NCBI RefSeq assembly: GCF_000331535.1
Contig: NZ_AMZN01000048.1
Location: 1 to 64,000 of the forward strand
Origin: Fulvivirga imtechensis AK7
GTDB taxonomy: Bacteria > Bacteroidota > Bacteroidia > Cytophagales > Cyclobacteriaceae
Reading direction: 5' to 3'
DNA: 64,000 bases
Shown here: one piece after another, positions 53,788-63,120 of the stretch
How positions within the stretch are numbered: the first letter of the stretch is position 1
How the letters are laid out: every line of letters begins with the position of its first letter
The notes under the pieces: model-generated
Told to the model about the DNA's origin: nothing
Seen by the model: the letters and a program-made list of their open reading frames with translations, nothing else
Database searches by the model: none
Position numbers and translations under genes: made by a program

Positions 53788-56700
53788 TTAGCATGGTTAT
53801 CAGAAAGAGGCAGCGTTACCGTAAATTCAGTGTACTCATGGATCTTGCTCTGAACAGTGATAGTGCCATTGAGCTTCTCAACTGTCATTTTAACTAAGTA
53901 CAAGCCCAGACCACTTCCAATCGATTGGTTTACACCCTTATAGAACATTTCAAATACCCTGTCTATTTGTTCCGGATAAATTCCAATGCCGGTATCATAA
54001 ATTTTGATGGTCAACACTTCGCTTAAAACAGTAATTTCAATTCGAATTTGGTGTTCAACCCCTCTGGGCTTTCTAAAAACCAGGGCATTTTCCAGCAGGT
54101 TCTGGATAATAATACCTAGCAGGTCCTTGTCGCTACTTACTTCAAGGTCTTCAGAGAAGTTCAAATAGTACTCAATATTGCCATCCTTTTCCAGGTGACT
54201 GAGCATGTGCCGGCCGGAGGCAACTAAGTCAGCAATCCTGACACTGTCTTTTCTGATCTGCGCATTGTTCAGGTCGTGTACCTGTGTGAGCTTGGAGATC
54301 AGCACTTTCATATTGTTGGCAGTTTCTTCGATCAGAGCTACGAAATTTTGATCTGCATCCGGAGGAACAGCCATTTTTGCCAGTGTGGACAAGCCACTGA
54401 TCCTGCTGATCGGGCCTTTGAGATCATGGGAAGCCCGGTAGATAAACGTATCCAGCTCTTTGTTTTTGTTTTGCAGTTGCTGTAGGGTTTGCTTGATCTT
54501 TTTCGTGCGCTTCTCCACTTCTTTTTCCAGGTGATTATTTAGCTTTTGCAATGCTTCATTGGCGCTAAGGGTTTCATTCTGAGCAACCTGTAGTTCCCTG
54601 TTTTTTTGCTGAATACTGTCCCTTTGATTGCAGATCTCCTCATACTGATGCTGGAGCAGGTCTTTTTGCCGCTCAATCTCCTTTTTCTGCTGGATCACCT
54701 CGTAGGTTCTGTCTGCCACGATCAGTTTCAATCTCCTTCGCTGCATCCGGACCCTGAAAGTGTAGAGCAACGCAATAAACCAAATAAACAGAACTCCTAA
54801 AATGGAGAATCCGATGTATGCCCATACCGTTTGATACCACGGAGGCAGAATGGTAAATTCATAGGAAGCAATTCTACCTTCGGTGTCATAAATATTTTTA
54901 GCTTTTACATGAAAAGTATAAGTGCCTGCGCTCAGGTTGTTGTATTCTTTTTTAGTATCCGAGGTCCACTTTGACCAGCCGGGCTCGTTATTTTCAAGGT
55001 AATAACTATACACCGTCCTTTCGGGAGCCTCATAGAAAGCCGCAGCATATTCAAAGGTCAGGTTGTTGTCTTTGTATTCCAGTTCCGGTTTGAAATGGTC
55101 AGGTTGGTCGAGTATGATTGGTGGCACACCGGTCGTGTCAGTATTGTCATAATAATTTCCGTAGAAGATGACTGAATCGCGCACTGATACTCTGCTCACC
55201 AGCGTGTTAAAGGGGAGGGTGTAGTCTTTTTTAACAGTACGATCAAACCGGAAGAGACCTTCGCTGCCTCCGATCCAAATGTATTTATCGCCATCCGGGT
55301 AGATAGCGGTGATCTCCATTTCGGGTAGGCGCCTAAATGGAATATAATCCCTTACATATTCATCCCCCTCTTTTCTAAGCATTTCAACGTGAGCCGTTCG
55401 GTCCTCAGAAACTACCGAAATGATGTAATTGCCAAATTTGTCTTCTGCTATGTTATTGATATTGAGGCGTTCACTGATAATGCTGCTATCAGGTTCGAAC
55501 CTTTCGGTTTTTTCGTTGAAGTGGTAGAAGCCTTTTGTGGTGGTGAATAGAAGACGGTCGTCTTTTTTGATGATTTGAATTTCGTTGATATCAGGAAGGC
55601 CATAGGTGGTGTCGTATTTGACGATTTGAGGGTTTTCAAAATTAGAGATTTTATAAATTCCATTGAATTTGGCACTGACCCATAAGTTGTTGTCTGTGTC
55701 ATAAGTAACACTTCTATATGCGGGATTCGGAATATTTATTGTATATTTTTCAACCCAACTACCTTCTGAATATTCTAAAACACTTAAGCCATTATTATGA
55801 CCTATATGTAGTAAACTGTCATCAAAACTGAGAAATGTTGATTCCGAAAAATTCTGGATTTTTAGTTTTTTTTTAATCACATATACGCCTTCCTGGCTCG
55901 CTGCTATTAGCTCATGCTGAGATGCTGCCAAATCCCAAATTTTACTATCCAACTCCTTAATTTTATTTAAGCTTTGATTAAAGAGAAGAAATAATCCCTC
56001 TGACGAACTAACATATACTTGATTATTAAAGCGCAAAATAGAGGTAGGAATGCCAAAAAACTTTGAGTTATTATTCCAATATTCCCATGGTGAAGATAAT
56101 TCAATAAAAGATATACCTTCGTTTAAAGCACTCCATAAATTATCATGCGAATCAAACATCACATCCCTCACAGCATTTGTAATCAATCCCCCCCGTGCCT
56201 TATCAATAACTCTTTTTAATTCCAGTTCTTTATCAACTATACCTATCCCTCCATTTATCGTACCTAATGCGTAAAGATTTGACTTAATATGTTTGTCACT
56301 GGTAAGTAACTTATTTTCAATTAAGAAGCGCTCTGCGTTAGATTCTATGTCCTGAAAATCACCTTGACTGAAAAAATAAAATCCATTCTTGCTGGTTCCA
56401 ATGAGTAGACTGTTTTGAAGATGCTCTTCAATCATTACTATTTCATGCTCTATAATACTTTTACTATGAGGAATTACATTAATTGTGTCTGAGACTATTT
56501 TTAGAATACCTTGATTACGTTGCGTAGTATAGAAGTTATCAAAGACATGAAAACCATATCGAAACACGCCATTATTGACAGGGGACCAATAAGTTAATTT
56601 ACCATCGGTCCATCTTACTGTGAGACTGGGAGAGCTAAAATAGACACCATTTTGCGTTGGTATGACATGCCAAAATGGCGTTAGTCGTACATTGGAAGGT

Positions 56701-57113
56701 AAAAATTGGCTGAGCGTTACAAAATGAAGGTCACCTCTTAAGGTTGGCTGAAGATAGCCAAAGTCACCTAAGGTTCCGACAAAAATTCTATTTTTCTTGT
56801 CATGAGCAATTGATAAACCCGGTAATCCATTTTTAATAGGTAAGAATCGCCATTGAGAACCATTAAAATTTATTATCCCGTCATAATTCGCTGCATAAAT
56901 AACTCCTAGATCATCTTGCATAACTTGCCAATTTGCAACTGAGGCGTTGAAATCTTTTCTATTATAGTTCTTAATCAGCAATGAACCGTTTTCTTGAGCG
57001 ATGCCAGCTTTGGAACAGAAGAAATAGATAATTAAGATAGAAAAAAAATATACCCTTTTTCTAGAATTAAGTCCAAACGCAGGATGAAGATATGGCGCAA
57101 TAAAAATTAACAT
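53784..57113 (-). CDS. Second propeller-type sensor histidine kinase (orphan, paralogue)
   Basis: The 1109 residues share the architecture of the convergent neighbour: N-terminal signal/anchor, propeller repeats (VIYAANYDGIINFNGSQW, IWIGGSEGLFRFD), a Y_Y_Y domain, one helix (~775), a long coiled coil, and a kinase core with His896 (YRASHDLKGPI) and GSGLGLYLVK. The first ~420 codons are more AT-rich than the rest. The stop codon overlaps that of the neighbouring kinase. It lies downstream of the GRDP-like and peptide genes on the same strand, 79 bases after the GRDP-like gene. Confidence 0.9.
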   Translation of the reverse strand: MLIFIAPYLHPAFGLNSRKRVYFFSILIIYFFCSKAGIAQENGSLLIKNYNRKDFNASVANWQVMQDDLGVIYAANYDGIINFNGSQWRFLPIKNGLPGLSIAHDKKNRIFVGTLGDFGYLQPTLRGDLHFVTLSQFLPSNVRLTPFWHVIPTQNGVYFSSPSLTVRWTDGKLTYWSPVNNGVFRYGFHVFDNFYTTQRNQGILKIVSDTINVIPHSKSIIEHEIVMIEEHLQNSLLIGTSKNGFYFFSQGDFQDIESNAERFLIENKLLTSDKHIKSNLYALGTINGGIGIVDKELELKRVIDKARGGLITNAVRDVMFDSHDNLWSALNEGISFIELSSPWEYWNNNSKFFGIPTSILRFNNQVYVSSSEGLFLLFNQSLNKIKELDSKIWDLAASQHELIAASQEGVYVIKKKLKIQNFSESTFLSFDDSLLHIGHNNGLSVLEYSEGSWVEKYTINIPNPAYRSVTYDTDNNLWVSAKFNGIYKISNFENPQIVKYDTTYGLPDINEIQIIKKDDRLLFTTTKGFYHFNEKTERFEPDSSIISERLNINNIAEDKFGNYIISVVSEDRTAHVEMLRKEGDEYVRDYIPFRRLPEMEITAIYPDGDKYIWIGGSEGLFRFDRTVKKDYTLPFNTLVSRVSVRDSVIFYGNYYDNTDTTGVPPIILDQPDHFKPELEYKDNNLTFEYAAAFYEAPERTVYSYYLENNEPGWSKWTSDTKKEYNNLSAGTYTFHVKAKNIYDTEGRIASYEFTILPPWYQTVWAYIGFSILGVLFIWFIALLYTFRVRMQRRRLKLIVADRTYEVIQQKKEIERQKDLLQHQYEEICNQRDSIQQKNRELQVAQNETLSANEALQKLNNHLEKEVEKRTKKIKQTLQQLQNKNKELDTFIYRASHDLKGPISRISGLSTLAKMAVPPDADQNFVALIEETANNMKVLISKLTQVHDLNNAQIRKDSVRIADLVASGRHMLSHLEKDGNIEYYLNFSEDLEVSSDKDLLGIIIQNLLENALVFRKPRGVEHQIRIEITVLSEVLTIKIYDTGIGIYPEQIDRVFEMFYKGVNQSIGSGLGLYLVKMTVEKLNGTITVQSKIHEYTEFTVTLPLSDNHAN

Positions 57114-57192
57114 TCATTAATTATAATGAATGTTAAAAATAGAGCTTGTAAGACAATAAAAAAATAGATCTATATTTTACTATTAGTATCTT

Positions 57193-57672
57193 TTATTTCT
57201 TTATTGCTTGAAGGTGTTCGGGAGTATATTTATTAGCTAAAGTATCATACCATTTAATTAAGGTTTCTGGCCCAAGTTGGTCATAAATTAAAGCATATTG
57301 ATTTTTGATTCGATTTTCATACAACTCATTTTTTTGAGGGTTATTTTGTAGGTCATACGCAATTTGAATTTTCTCTGCTTGGGTTGTAGGCACATGATGT
57401 ACTAAGGTTTTTAGCTTATTAAAGCAATATTCATAGTAGATCTTGCTGTGGAGAAGAAAAGTATGCCACATTTCATCAATCACTAGAAGAGACTTATCTA
57501 TCAGCAGGCCTCCTTTATTATGAGATTTATTCTGCGCAGCCAGCCACAACCATTTTTTGGTTTCGGTAAATATGTCACGAGCTTCCTCAGAACTAACACT
57601 ATATCTGTCCATAAAAGCGTTAATGACCACTTCTTCATTTTCGCAATCCAAAGCTTTAAGTAGATTATTCAT
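57193..57672 (-). CDS. GRDP-like protein (WHxF ... HHxP)
   Basis: The 159-residue soluble protein has VIDEMWHTFLLHSKIYYEYC followed by VHHVP, the central pattern of the glycine-rich domain-containing-protein-like family (DUF1399-type), whose conserved His residues suggest metal binding; function is unknown. It lacks the glycine-rich part of plant homologues. The gene lies 69 bases downstream of the small cysteine peptide gene on the same strand, so the two are probably one transcript. AT-rich compared with the housekeeping genes around. Confidence 0.7.
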   Translation of the reverse strand: MNNLLKALDCENEEVVINAFMDRYSVSSEEARDIFTETKKWLWLAAQNKSHNKGGLLIDKSLLVIDEMWHTFLLHSKIYYEYCFNKLKTLVHHVPTTQAEKIQIAYDLQNNPQKNELYENRIKNQYALIYDQLGPETLIKWYDTLANKYTPEHLQAIKK

Positions 57673-57700
57673 ATCTTTTTTTTTTAGTTAATAAAAGATG

Positions 57701-57731
57701 GTCCAGCGCGAATGCTATATCCACACTGGAC
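57701..57731 (-). promoter_or_regulatory. Hairpin between the peptide gene and the GRDP-like gene
   Basis: GTCCAG (57701-57706) pairs with CTGGAC (57726-57731), loop 19. Only a weak T-rich tract follows on the minus strand. It could give partial termination or protect the peptide mRNA 3' end, so the peptide is made in excess. Confidence 0.4.
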
Positions 57732-57741
57732 AATTCTCTCT

Positions 57742-57894
57742 TTAAAAGGGTTCGCAGGTTTGGCAATTTCCCAGGCAAAATGGTGATTTTGTGTTTCCTT
57801 TTACTCTATTCTTTTCAAATAAAGCGTTGATTAAATCTTCCTTCTTATCAGTGGCTTTTACTTGTGGGGCGATTGTAGTGGTTGTAGTGTTCAT
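57742..57894 (-). CDS. 50-residue cysteine-tailed peptide, possible modified-peptide precursor
   Basis: ATG (minus strand, 57892-57894) opens 50 codons. The N-terminal part MNTTTTTIAPQVKATDKKED is soluble, the middle LINALFEKNRVKGNTKSP could form a short helix, and the end is FCLGNCQTCEPF with three cysteines spaced C-x3-C-x2-C. There is no signal peptide and no membrane segment. A leader-like N-terminus and a short Cys/Gly tail are what ribosomally made, post-translationally modified peptides look like; a metal-binding peptide is an alternative. The upstream sequence is AT-rich, ending TTAAA before ATG as at other starts here. Confidence 0.65.
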   Translation of the reverse strand: MNTTTTTIAPQVKATDKKEDLINALFEKNRVKGNTKSPFCLGNCQTCEPF

Positions 57895-58247
57895 TTTAAT
57901 TATTGTTTTAGTTAAAAAAATGTTTAAATCTTATACAATAATAAAAATGAATTAGATAAATTGCAAGCAATATTATTTTAATATTTTTATAATTTATAAA
58001 AATAGTTATAATAATTTTATTAAATCAATATTTTGAAAAAACCTTTTAAAAAATCATTCAAATAATCCCATTAATTTTTTCGAAAAATGATCACTTTAGT
58101 TACTAACAACTCAAATCATATTGTTTCTCAATGAGTTATGTGATTACGGGCGGGTGATTATTGGCTGTAAGGATTAATGAGGGGCTTCGAGTAATGCTAT
58201 CATTTCATCAATAGTTTTAGGTTGAGCTTATGATTAAATGGTGGCTC
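57895..58247. other. AT-rich intergenic region
   Basis: This gap of 353 bases is very AT-rich at 57900-58080 and holds the presumed promoter of the peptide gene (minus strand), though no exact TAnnTTTG was found. No gene or clear terminator is seen. Confidence 0.6.
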
Positions 58248-59192
58248 TCAAGACTGACTGGGAGCTTGTATATCCGGCAGTGTGAAATGAAATGTTGTGC
58301 CGGAACCTGGTTCGCTTTCTACCCATATCTTTCCCTGCAGATGATCCAGAATGTTTTTGCTGAGGTGCAGACCAATGCCTGTACCTCGTTCATTTAAAGT
58401 CCCTTTTTCACTGGACATCTGATGTATATTAAAAAGGTCGTCAATTTTTTCCTGGTCGATACCTATTCCGTTGTCTGATACACTTACAAAACATGCGTTT
58501 ATTTCGCAGGAATAATTAACGATAATATTTCCTCCCGGGTGAGTAAACTTAATGGCATTAGAGATAAGGTTGCGCAATACTACCTTAAACATTTCCCGGT
58601 CTGTATGAATACCCATTTCACCAGAGCCGGTACTCAATAAGTTGATGTCCTTTTTTTCTGCTATTGGTCGGTACAGTTCGATTGTTTCTGTAATAGCCTC
58701 ATTCAGCTTAAGGAAATGAATGTCAGGTTTGAAATCATCCTGCTGTACCTGTATCCACCTGATTATGTTTCTCGTCAGGTTGAGTGTATTAGCTATATCC
58801 CTGGAAAAGTTGTCAGAAAGTGCTAAAAACTCATCACCCTGAAGGGATGAATCCCTGATCATTTGTAAGGTCTGTTGAATGTTTGACAGTGGGCTTTTTA
58901 TATCATGACTTAGAATGTATATCAACCTGTTTTTTATCTCATTGTGCATCTTTACCTCTTCATTCTTTTTCTTTATTGTTTGGGCATAGAGAAAAACCAG
59001 ATGAGTGACCGGGTAGGAGACCAGTATCGAAATGATGACAGTTAACAGCAGGCCGTTGGTAAAGGATGTATAAGGTATGAATAATTGCAAAATGGCATAG
59101 CACAGCACAGCAAGCACACATGCCAGGATGGTGATGATATAACCTTTTTGTAGTTTTCTGGAGAGCTGAAATAGTTGGTTTTTTATCCTCAC
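58248..59192 (-). CDS. Small membrane sensor histidine kinase (orphan)
   Basis: The 314 residues have two adjacent helices (18-40 and 47-70) with almost no periplasmic loop, then a linker and a kinase core: His96 in LSHDIKSPLSN, N-box NLISNAIKF, G1 DNGIGID and G2 GTGIGLHLSK. With no extracellular sensor domain it may sense the membrane or be driven by a partner. No response regulator is adjacent. It is divergent from the flavoprotein gene. Confidence 0.9.
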   Translation of the reverse strand: MRIKNQLFQLSRKLQKGYIITILACVLAVLCYAILQLFIPYTSFTNGLLLTVIISILVSYPVTHLVFLYAQTIKKKNEEVKMHNEIKNRLIYILSHDIKSPLSNIQQTLQMIRDSSLQGDEFLALSDNFSRDIANTLNLTRNIIRWIQVQQDDFKPDIHFLKLNEAITETIELYRPIAEKKDINLLSTGSGEMGIHTDREMFKVVLRNLISNAIKFTHPGGNIIVNYSCEINACFVSVSDNGIGIDQEKIDDLFNIHQMSSEKGTLNERGTGIGLHLSKNILDHLQGKIWVESEPGSGTTFHFTLPDIQAPSQS

Positions 59193-59421
59193 AACTTATT
59201 GGTTAATTGCTTAATGTACTAATAAATTTTAGATTTTGCCAGTGCTAACAAATTGATTAATAAATCATTATATTTAGAAGTATTTTGTGGTTGGTTTTCT
59301 TAATGAAAAACAATGTATTGCGCTCTCTTCATTTTACATTATATTGAAGGCTTTAATTCGCAGCAACAATTGTTAATAAGCGCTGTATAGAAATAGTGAC
59401 CGTTGTCTAAATAATAGATGT

Positions 59422-60903
59422 ATGAAAAAGTATGATCTGGTAGTAATTGGAGCAGGGCCATCCGGCTATGCTGCAGCAATGCGTGCAGTGGATTTTCGAA
59501 AGAAAGTACTCTTGATAGAGAAAAACAGAGTTGGTGGTGCCGGTGTAACCAATGGTGCCTTATCATCTAAAACGTGGTGGGAGATCTCCCGCGAATCGCA
59601 CTTGTTGAGGAAACACCTGAAGCGCTTTAATATGGATATGCCGGAAGTTTCCTTTAAGGAAGTACAGGCTGAGGTAAACCGTGCCGTAGAGGAGCGCAAG
59701 GTACTTTTACAGGAGCATATGAATTTATTAAATTCTTCACTCTTTGCTGACCTGCTTGTGTTTAAGACCGGATCAGCGCGACTTTTAAGTCCTAATGACG
59801 TTGAAATAACATCCGGGGATGTGAAGGAAAGGGTAAAAACGGACTACGTGATATTGGCCACCGGTAGCAGGCCCAGAAAGCTGCCCAACATCCCGATTGA
59901 CGAAAAGATCATCATGACCAGTGACGGAATAGAGCAGATGGAGGATTTCCCGGAAAGTATGGTAATCCTGGGAGCCGGGGTGATAGGCTGTGAATTTGCC
60001 ACAATCTTTTCAGGGTTTGGAAAAACAAAGGTGCATTTAATAGATAAAGGCGAACGAATACTTCCTTTCGAGGATGAAGATGTGGTAAGGGTGATTGAAC
60101 GCAATATGGAAAATAACGGGGTGCATATCCATAGAAATGCGCAACTGATTCGCATGGACATTGTTAGAGGAAGGGTGGAGTATGAGTTAGAATATGATGA
60201 TGGATCTAAAGAGGTGTTTAATGTGGAAAAAGCCCTGGTTTCAGTAGGAAGGGTCCCGAATTATGAAGATCTGTGGGATGACAATGTTAGCATTGTTCTG
60301 ACAAAAAGAGGTATAGAAGATAATGATACGCAAACCAGCGTTTCTAACATTTATGCTGTTGGGGATATTACAGCCGATATAGCATTGGTAAATGTAGGAG
60401 AACTGGAGGGGCGATATGCTGTGGAAAAGATCTTTGGAGAACCAAGACGAAAGCTGGTTTATGAGAACATCTCTACTATTATGTTCCTCAATCCAGAGGT
60501 GGCAGGCGTAGGGCTGAATGAAATACAAGCAGCCGAAAAAGGGATCGCCTATAAAGTGGTGACTTTGGACTACGCATGTATACCTCGTGCTATAGCCAAA
60601 CGAAATACTCAGGGCTTCATCAAGCTTTTGGTGACCAACGATGAAAAAATGAAAATTCTTGGTATGCGTGTGGTGGGCAATCATGCTTCCAGCGCCATTC
60701 AGGCTGTGGCACTACTTATTAGCATGGATAAAGGTATTGAAGAGCTTGCTGAATGTGTGCACCCGCATCCATCGATTACTGAGGGGATACAGGAATGTGT
60801 GAGAATGTTGCTTGGAAAATCACTGTTTAAACCAGATGCCCTCCGAGGGAAGCTTTCATGCAGGATGTTTACTAATGGCGAATATGCAGATATATTGTTC
60901 TAA
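59422..60903 (+). CDS. Pyridine nucleotide-disulfide oxidoreductase homologue lacking both redox cysteines
   Basis: The 493 residues follow the dihydrolipoamide dehydrogenase/transhydrogenase layout: FAD motif VVIGAGPSGYAA (7-18), NAD motif MVILGAGVIGCEFA, second FAD motif IYAVGDIT and a dimerisation domain with HPHPSITEG. Where the family has CxxxxC (GGTCLNVGCIPSK) this protein has GGAGVTNGALSSK, with Gly41 and Ala46 replacing the cysteines. It therefore cannot form the catalytic disulfide. A transhydrogenase (SthA-like) or diaphorase function is the most likely alternative. Confidence 0.85.
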   Translation: MKKYDLVVIGAGPSGYAAAMRAVDFRKKVLLIEKNRVGGAGVTNGALSSKTWWEISRESHLLRKHLKRFNMDMPEVSFKEVQAEVNRAVEERKVLLQEHMNLLNSSLFADLLVFKTGSARLLSPNDVEITSGDVKERVKTDYVILATGSRPRKLPNIPIDEKIIMTSDGIEQMEDFPESMVILGAGVIGCEFATIFSGFGKTKVHLIDKGERILPFEDEDVVRVIERNMENNGVHIHRNAQLIRMDIVRGRVEYELEYDDGSKEVFNVEKALVSVGRVPNYEDLWDDNVSIVLTKRGIEDNDTQTSVSNIYAVGDITADIALVNVGELEGRYAVEKIFGEPRRKLVYENISTIMFLNPEVAGVGLNEIQAAEKGIAYKVVTLDYACIPRAIAKRNTQGFIKLLVTNDEKMKILGMRVVGNHASSAIQAVALLISMDKGIEELAECVHPHPSITEGIQECVRMLLGKSLFKPDALRGKLSCRMFTNGEYADILF

Positions 60904-60914
60904 AACCACATTCG

Positions 60915-61400
60915 TTAACTGATACCACTTTTGAGCTTCTCCAGGTCGTCACGAGAAAGTTCAAGGTCACTTTCCAGACGGTAAAGGGTCGGGCGATGGA
61001 TAAAAAACACAAAGAGTACGAGCGGCACCACCCCAAGTATTACAATTTTACCTGTAATAAAAGTGACAACACACGCCAAAAGTGCCGGGGCTTCTAAGAT
61101 AGCAGCCTTTATGATGATACCGGTTTGGTACGCTGCAAGCTTTTTGTTCAGGGGCACGTTCTGTTGTTTTGCACTACCTACAACTTTATTGAAAAGAAAG
61201 GTGCTAACAGGCAAGGCTATTATGAGCAGAACGGGAGGAGCGTATAGAAGGAGTAAGTCTGCATGCTCTCCAGTCATTGGCCGCATATAATTGACTACAA
61301 GCACTGCTGTAGCAAATAATGTAACCATTACCGGTAAGGCAGTGTATATGATATTGAGGGTGCGAAATTGCTGATAGGGTGATGAAGCTTGTTGTTGCAT
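60915..61400 (-). CDS. Four-helix membrane protein of unknown function
   Basis: The 161 residues form four helices (~17-38, 47-66, 90-112, 116-133) and a charged C-terminus (YRLESDLELSRDDLEKLKSG). No family is recognised. It is convergent with the flavoprotein gene, 11 bases apart, and lies downstream of yebC on the same strand. Confidence 0.65.
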   Translation of the reverse strand: MQQQASSPYQQFRTLNIIYTALPVMVTLFATAVLVVNYMRPMTGEHADLLLLYAPPVLLIIALPVSTFLFNKVVGSAKQQNVPLNKKLAAYQTGIIIKAAILEAPALLACVVTFITGKIVILGVVPLVLFVFFIHRPTLYRLESDLELSRDDLEKLKSGIS

Positions 61401-61470
61401 GCTTCAATATATGAAATTTCGCTCAGCAGTCCACTGAATTTATAACAACGCAATGGACAGCCTTATAATA

Positions 61471-62181
61471 TCAAGCAATATTGGTGTAAACGGCCTGCAC
61501 ATCATCATCGTCCTCTATCTTGTCCAGCATTTTTTCAATGTCCGCCATTTGTTCTTCCGTAAACTCTACAGGAGAGTTGGGCTCTCGTTTTAGTGAAGCA
61601 TTGTTTACTTCAATGCCCATGTTTTCAAGTGCCGCAGACAAGCTTCCGAAGTTGGTGTAGTCACCATATACATAAACCGTACTGTCTTTCACTTCAATTT
61701 CTTCCATGCCCGCATCTATCAGCTCCAGCTCCAGCTCTTCAACGTCCATACCTTCTTTTTTGTCGAACTCAAAAACCGCATTTCTGGAAAACATGAATTC
61801 GAGAGATCCTGAAGGGACGAGGCTACCCCCGGCTTTGTTGAAGTATGATTTTACATTCGCCACGGTACGGGTCGTGTTATCAGTGGCGCATTCTACAAAT
61901 ACAAGCACTCCATGGGGCCCTTTACCTTCATAGTTTACTTCCACATAAGCATCAGCATCCTTTCCTTCGGCACGTTTAATAGCAGCCTCAATATTATCTT
62001 TTGGCATATTTTGTACCTTCGCATTTTGTATGGCAGTGCGAAGCTTGGCATTCATTTCGGGGTCTGTGCCCCCTTCTTTGGCTGCTACAGTGATAGCTTT
62101 AGCCAGTTTGGGAAACAATTTGGACATTTTGTCCCAACGTTTTTCTTTGGCTGCTCGTCTATATTCAAATGCTCTTCCCAT
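61471..62181 (-). CDS. YebC/PmpR family protein
   Basis: The 236 residues begin [21 protein letters not shown] and contain [33 protein letters not shown], the signature of the family. YebC proteins act as transcription regulators and some relieve ribosome stalling at proline runs. Full length for the family. The start codon lies 36 bases after a repeat-free region. Confidence 0.94.
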   Translation of the reverse strand: MGRAFEYRRAAKEKRWDKMSKLFPKLAKAITVAAKEGGTDPEMNAKLRTAIQNAKVQNMPKDNIEAAIKRAEGKDADAYVEVNYEGKGPHGVLVFVECATDNTTRTVANVKSYFNKAGGSLVPSGSLEFMFSRNAVFEFDKKEGMDVEELELELIDAGMEEIEVKDSTVYVYGDYTNFGSLSAALENMGIEVNNASLKREPNSPVEFTEEQMADIEKMLDKIEDDDDVQAVYTNIA

Positions 62182-62266
62182 AGTGTTAATATGAAGTTTC
62201 TGATGCCGCGAAAATAAAACAACTAACGTTTTCGGAGAAGAAAAATGTAAGAATTAATTGAAAGTA

Positions 62267-62301
62267 GACGTGAGATATGAGATATGAGACGTGAGATGTG
62301 G
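62267..62301. repeat. Heptamer array, 5 units
   Basis: GACGTGA, GATATGA, GATATGA, GACGTGA, GATGTGG lie between the DoxX-family and yebC genes. Confidence 0.75.
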
Positions 62302-62365
62302 AAAAGGAGGGGCAGAAGTTCAAAGATCCAAAAGGGGTTAGGTTGCAGCACTTATAAATTACTCC

Positions 62366-62788
62366 TTATTTATCCAGTTTATTACTGATGATCTGATCGA
62401 TAGAATACTTTCCACTGCCAAAAACAAACAATGTAATAAAGCCGAGAGCATAAAGAAGTGCAAACTCTTTCTTGCTGAAGGGATCATCTGCATGCACCAT
62501 AAAGGCTGCCACGAACATCGTAGTTATAAGAGGAATTGTAGCCAGACGAGTGCCTAATCCCAGCAAAACAAAAATAGAGCAAAGGAACTCTGCAAAAACT
62601 GCTAATACCAGGGAGGCTGTGTTGCCTATGCCAAGGAAATCATAGAAAGCAATTTCCCCACCCTGAAGAAGTGTTTTAAGCTTTGGATAACCATGAGTAA
62701 GCATAAATGAAGATAGAGATATGCGTAATATAAATAGCCATCCATTAGCTGCTGAGATACGGAAACTTGTGGAGAAAGCTCTTTTCAT
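62366..62788 (-). CDS. DoxX family membrane protein
   Basis: The 140 residues have four helices and the DoxX pattern: LRISLSSFMLTHGYPKL near the start, then AVFAEFLCSIFVLLGLGTRLATIPLI and FALLYALGFITLFVFGSGKYSID. The family includes thiosulfate:quinone oxidoreductase subunits, but most members, including this type, have no proven function. Confidence 0.88.
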   Translation of the reverse strand: MKRAFSTSFRISAANGWLFILRISLSSFMLTHGYPKLKTLLQGGEIAFYDFLGIGNTASLVLAVFAEFLCSIFVLLGLGTRLATIPLITTMFVAAFMVHADDPFSKKEFALLYALGFITLFVFGSGKYSIDQIISNKLDK

Positions 62789-63120
62789 GTTAGTATTGTG
62801 GTTTAGTATTGAGAAAGCTCGAAGACCGAAGCCGGAAGTCAGAAGTGTATCATTGAAGACTCCCGACTATATTACTCACACCTTTTTTGCCTACTGCTTT
62901 TGCCTACTGCCGACCATTCGTCCCCGGCTTGCCCTGGTCACTATCAGTATTGTCTATTTTAGGATATAAAATCTATGCTCATTTCATACAGGACAATAGT
63001 CGTTTTGAGCAAATATAGGATCATATGAGCGTTTAAAAAATTTATGCTTTGGTGACTTAACAATTTCTTAACAAGACCAGACTTTTTTATATATTCGCCT
63101 GTTATCAACACAATAGAAAT
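62789..63120. repeat. Intergenic region with a heptamer array and a 13-bp direct repeat
   Basis: The units CGAAGAC, CGAAGCC, GGAAGTC, AGAAGTG (62820-62847) keep a 7-base register. TTTTGCCTACTGC occurs twice in tandem (62885-62910). Near 63090, TATATTCG is one base off the -7 consensus and could serve the next gene. No coding sequence is seen. Confidence 0.6.

Noticed and set aside
50560-57113. Polysaccharide-utilisation HTCS regulators
   Set aside because: Propeller and Y_Y_Y domains are present but no receiver or AraC domain is fused, and no susCD or glycosidase genes are near.
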